From the NCBI RefSeq assembly GCF_000478275.1, contig NZ_ASJB01000077.1:62001-126000 (forward strand): DNA of 64,000 bases, written 5' to 3'. The DNA comes from Amycolatopsis orientalis DSM 40040 = KCTC 9412 (lineage in GTDB: Bacteria; Actinomycetota; Actinomycetes; Mycobacteriales; Pseudonocardiaceae). Both the position numbers and the translations under genes were made by a program. Shown piece after piece: positions 61,611 through 64,000 of this stretch. The stretch's first letter is position 1; each line of letters begins with the position of its first letter. Below the pieces are notes generated by a model. That model was not told where the DNA came from and made no database searches. It saw nothing but the letters and a program-made list of their open reading frames with translations.

Positions 61611-61898
61611 CTATCGCCCCAGCCTGCCCCGGCCCAGGTTCAGCAGCGCCATCGCGAGCTGCCGCCCCTCCGGCCCGAGTTCGCGGTAGCGGGCCAGCAC
61701 GTCCATCTCGCGGTTGTAGACGATCCTAGTGCCGCCCGCGGCCATCCTGGCGGCGCCGATCGTCTTGGACACCTCGACACGGCGTTTGACCAGGCGCAGG
61801 ATCTCGCTGTCGAGCCAGTCGATCTCCTTCCGGAGCTCGCCGATCTCTTCGGCGGTGGCGGCGGGTTCTTCGGCATCCGGCTTCTGCGTGGTGTTCAT
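61611..61898 (-). CDS. aroQ: Chorismate mutase (AroQ type)
   Basis: The 95-residue all-helical enzyme rearranges chorismate to prephenate for Phe/Tyr synthesis. ELRKEIDWLDSEILRLVKRRVEVSKTIG carries the conserved Arg, Lys and Glu of the active site (quoted span shown only to mark its start). NREMDVLARYRELG follows. The short length matches the actinobacterial AroQ-delta form, which is activated by DAHP synthase. Its place beside pcrA matches Rv0948c-Rv0949 as remembered. Confidence 0.9.
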   Translation of the reverse strand: MNTTQKPDAEEPAATAEEIGELRKEIDWLDSEILRLVKRRVEVSKTIGAARMAAGGTRIVYNREMDVLARYRELGPEGRQLAMALLNLGRGRLGR

Positions 61899-61946
61899 CG
61901 GGACCTCTCTTCGGTCCGGATTCCCTGCTGGCCCCCGGAACGGCGA

Positions 61947-61977
61947 AAGCCCCGGGTCCGCGTGGACTCCGGGGCTT
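61947..61977 (-). terminator. Hairpin between the DUF1707 and chorismate mutase genes
   Basis: Arms AAGCCCCGG (61947-61955) and CCGGGGCTT (61969-61977) lie between the two minus-strand genes. Further upstream a T7 run on the minus strand (62033-62040 region) precedes a second imperfect hairpin (ACGGGATCCGG/CCGGCTCCCGT). It may be a terminator or a leader of aroQ. Confidence 0.6.
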
Positions 61978-62069
61978 CGGGTGATGGCGTTTCGGGCACT
62001 ACGCGATCACGGGAGCCGGTGTCCGGATCCCGTAAAAAAATCGGAACGCGTGGTGCTGCACGCCGATCA

Positions 62070-62489
62070 TTATGCCACAGCGACGCCGTCACGCGGTCGG
62101 AAGCCGCGACGGGCTCCGCGCACCCGCGCGTGCACGAGCACGCTCATCGCGAGCCAGAACATCGGCATGGCCGGCCAGAAGAACGGCACGCCCGAAACCG
62201 TCCAGCGGACGATGAGCAGCACCGAAAGCACGACGGCAATCGCGAGATGCACCCGCACCGCCGGATGCCCGAAGGCGACCGGACGCCGTTTCGGCGCGGG
62301 TCGCGGCAGGTCCGAGGTGAGCGCCTCGAGTTCGTCCGTGTACTTGGTGGAATACACAGTGCCGAGCCGCTCTTCTACTTCTTCGAGGGTGAGCCGGCCT
62401 TCGCCGCCGGCGGCCTGGATGAGCGAGGCGACCCGCTCCCGGTCGGTGTCGGCTGCCCTGAGCCGGGAGGGAATTCCGTTGGTGTCCAT
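62070..62489 (-). CDS. DUF1707 two-helix membrane protein
   Basis: The 139-residue protein has the N-terminal DUF1707 (SHOCT-like) motif RLRAADTDRERVASLIQAAGGEGRL... with EEVEERLGTVYSTKYTDEL, then two hydrophobic segments (VRVHLAIAVVLSVLLIVRW; PFFWPAMPMFWLAMSVLV) and a basic tail. The ATG at 62489 has GGAGG upstream. It is divergent from pcrA. Function unknown. Confidence 0.85.
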   Translation of the reverse strand: MDTNGIPSRLRAADTDRERVASLIQAAGGEGRLTLEEVEERLGTVYSTKYTDELEALTSDLPRPAPKRRPVAFGHPAVRVHLAIAVVLSVLLIVRWTVSGVPFFWPAMPMFWLAMSVLVHARVRGARRGFRPRDGVAVA

Positions 62490-62579
62490 GGCATCCGATC
62501 CTCCGCCGCGAACACCGCCCGCGCGTCGGGCGGCAGGCGACAACAGCGCCTACGCCCGGCGCTGTAGCGTGGACCGGCG

Positions 62580-64000
62580 ATGAACACCCTCTTCGATCTC
62601 CCAGCGGACGGTCCGGCCAAGTCCCGGCACACGGACCTGCTCGACGACCTGAACCCGGCACAGCGCGAAGCCGTGACCCACGCGGGCTCGCCGCTGCTCG
62701 TCGTGGCGGGCGCGGGTTCGGGCAAGACCCGGGTGCTGACCCGGCGGATCGCGTACCTGCTGGCCGAACGGGACGTGCATCCCGGCCAGATCATGGCGAT
62801 CACGTTCACCAACAAGGCGGCCGCGGAGATGCGGGAGCGGGTGAGCGACCTCGTCGGCCGCCGCGCGAACGCCATGTGGGTGTCGACGTTCCACTCCATG
62901 TGCGTGCGGATCCTGCGCCGTGAGGCCAAAACGCTGGAGATGTCGTCGAGTTTCTCGATCTACGACTCGGACGACACGAAGCGGCTCATCACGCTCGTCG
63001 CCCGTGACCTCGACATCGACCCGAAGCGGTACGCGGCCCGCACACTGGCCGTGCACATCTCGAACCTCAAGAACGAACTCGTCGACCCGGAGACGGCGTC
63101 GTCGAACGCGGCCAACGACCTGGAGCGCCGGGTCGCCGAGGTCTACGTCGAGTACCAGCGCCGGCTCAACCAGGCCAACGCGTTCGACTTCGACGACCTC
63201 ATCATGCGGACGGTCGAACTCCTGCAGACCTTCCCGGACGTCGCCGAGTACTACCGGCGGCGGTTCCGGCACGTGCTGGTCGACGAGTACCAGGACACGA
63301 ACCACGCGCAGTACACGCTGATCCGCGAACTGGTCGGCACTGAGCCGAACGAGTCGGGCATCGAGCCCGCCGAACTGTGCGTCGTGGGTGACGCGGACCA
63401 GTCGATCTACGCCTTCCGCGGCGCGACCATCCGCAACATCGAGGAATTCGAACGCGACTTCCCGAACGCGCGGACCGTGCTGCTGGAACAGAACTACCGC
63501 TCGACCCAGACGATCCTCTCAGCGGCGAACGGGGTCATCGCGCGTAACCCCAACAGGCGCGCGAAGCGGCTGTGGACCGACGCGGGCGACGGCGAGAAGA
63601 TCGTCGGCTACGTCGCGGACAACGAGCACGACGAGGCCGCGTTCGTCGCGGGCGAGATCGACGCGCTGGCGGACAAGGGCGAAGCGGACTACTCCGACGT
63701 CGCGGTCTTCTACCGCACCAACAACCAGTCCCGCGTCTTCGAAGAGATCTTCATCCGCCTCGGCCTGCCCTACAAGGTCGTCGGCGGCGTGCGGTTCTAC
63801 GAACGGCGCGAGGTCCGCGACATGCTCGCGTACCTGAGGGTGCTGGCGAACCCGGAGGACACGGTCAGCCTGCGCCGCGTCCTCAACGTCCCCAAACGCG
63901 GCATCGGGGATCGCGCCGAAGCGGTCATCGCGACCTACGCCGAGCGCGAGCGCATCTCGTTCGCGCAGGCGTTGCGCGGGGCCGTCAACGGCGAGGTGCC
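62580..64000 (+). CDS. pcrA: ATP-dependent DNA helicase PcrA/UvrD1 (5' part)
   Basis: The reading frame opens at the ATG at 62580 (MNTLFDLPADGPAKSR) and runs off the window after 473 codons. Superfamily-1 motifs are clear: Q motif LNPAQREAV, Walker A VVAGAGSGKTRVLT, Ia TFTNKAAAEMRER, TFHSMCVRILR, Walker B VLVDEYQDTNHAQY, III VGDADQSIYAFRGA, IV LEQNYRST, and the start of domain 2B (EVRDMLAYLRVLANPED). It acts in nucleotide-excision repair and in removing recombination intermediates. Confidence 0.96.
   Translation, partial: MNTLFDLPADGPAKSRHTDLLDDLNPAQREAVTHAGSPLLVVAGAGSGKTRVLTRRIAYLLAERDVHPGQIMAITFTNKAAAEMRERVSDLVGRRANAMWVSTFHSMCVRILRREAKTLEMSSSFSIYDSDDTKRLITLVARDLDIDPKRYAARTLAVHISNLKNELVDPETASSNAANDLERRVAEVYVEYQRRLNQANAFDFDDLIMRTVELLQTFPDVAEYYRRRFRHVLVDEYQDTNHAQYTLIRELVGTEPNESGIEPAELCVVGDADQSIYAFRGATIRNIEEFERDFPNARTVLLEQNYRSTQTILSAANGVIARNPNRRAKRLWTDAGDGEKIVGYVADNEHDEAAFVAGEIDALADKGEADYSDVAVFYRTNNQSRVFEEIFIRLGLPYKVVGGVRFYERREVRDMLAYLRVLANPEDTVSLRRVLNVPKRGIGDRAEAVIATYAERERISFAQALRGAVNGEV

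Overview
The window is GC-rich chromosomal DNA of a mycolate/mycothiol-type actinobacterium, most likely a member of the Pseudonocardiaceae such as Amycolatopsis. That placement is an inference from codon use, many GTG/TTG starts, a WhiB regulator, a mycothiol-dependent enzyme, a DmdR/IdeR-type iron box, and gene order. From memory, the order glmS, nnr, alr, tsaE, tsaB, rimI, tsaD, groES, groEL1, whiB3, sigD, rsdA, DUF5319, guaB, guaB3, choD, guaA follows the Mycobacterium tuberculosis Rv3436c-Rv3396c backbone. The last 3 kb (chorismate mutase, pcrA helicase) resembles Rv0948c-Rv0949.

Layout. 1-4.7 kb: tail of an unknown gene, an alpha/beta hydrolase, glmS and nnr. 4.8-8.2 kb: DeoR regulator, xylulokinase and a sugar-ABC ATPase. 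8.2-16.4 kb: alr, an alpha/beta hydrolase and the t6A genes tsaE/tsaB/tsaD with rimI, interrupted by a matB-carboxyltransferase operon. 16.4-23.7 kb: an envelope block with a UDP-GlcNAc 2-epimerase, two putative sorted membrane-anchored proteins, an exosortase-family peptidase with its glycosyltransferase, a secreted amidase and a HAD phosphatase. 23.9-26 kb: CIRCE-controlled groES-groEL1. 26.3-31.8 kb: whiB3, a MerR-type regulator, a TPR-like protein, an atypical response regulator, sigD-rsdA and DUF5319. 31.9-38 kb: guaB, a DUF3574 secreted protein, guaB3, choD and a mycothiol-dependent enzyme. 38-46 kb: iron-siderophore uptake with an iron box, a Tat-exported FAD oxidase, an aldehyde dehydrogenase and a zinc alcohol dehydrogenase. 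46-52.8 kb: DinB-like protein, guaA and an EsrISR-like PspC/kinase/regulator envelope-stress system. 52.8-61.4 kb: EamA exporter, LysR regulator, hydrolase, a probable pseudokinase beside a true Ser/Thr kinase, and membrane proteins. 61.6-64 kb: chorismate mutase, DUF1707 protein and the 5' part of pcrA.

The most striking signal is a dispersed family of roughly 25-30 bp imperfect palindromes built around TTTAGC-(GG/CC)-GCTAAA or CGATTAGGGGGC. I count 44 copies in 64 kb. They occur singly, as inverted pairs forming long hairpins, as a composite unit of about 92 bp present twice, and as an array of six. Most lie between genes. Two lie in frame inside essential-type or conserved enzymes (alr and choD), and four genes take their stop codon from a copy. 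Several copies border blocks that look inserted into the ancestral operon.
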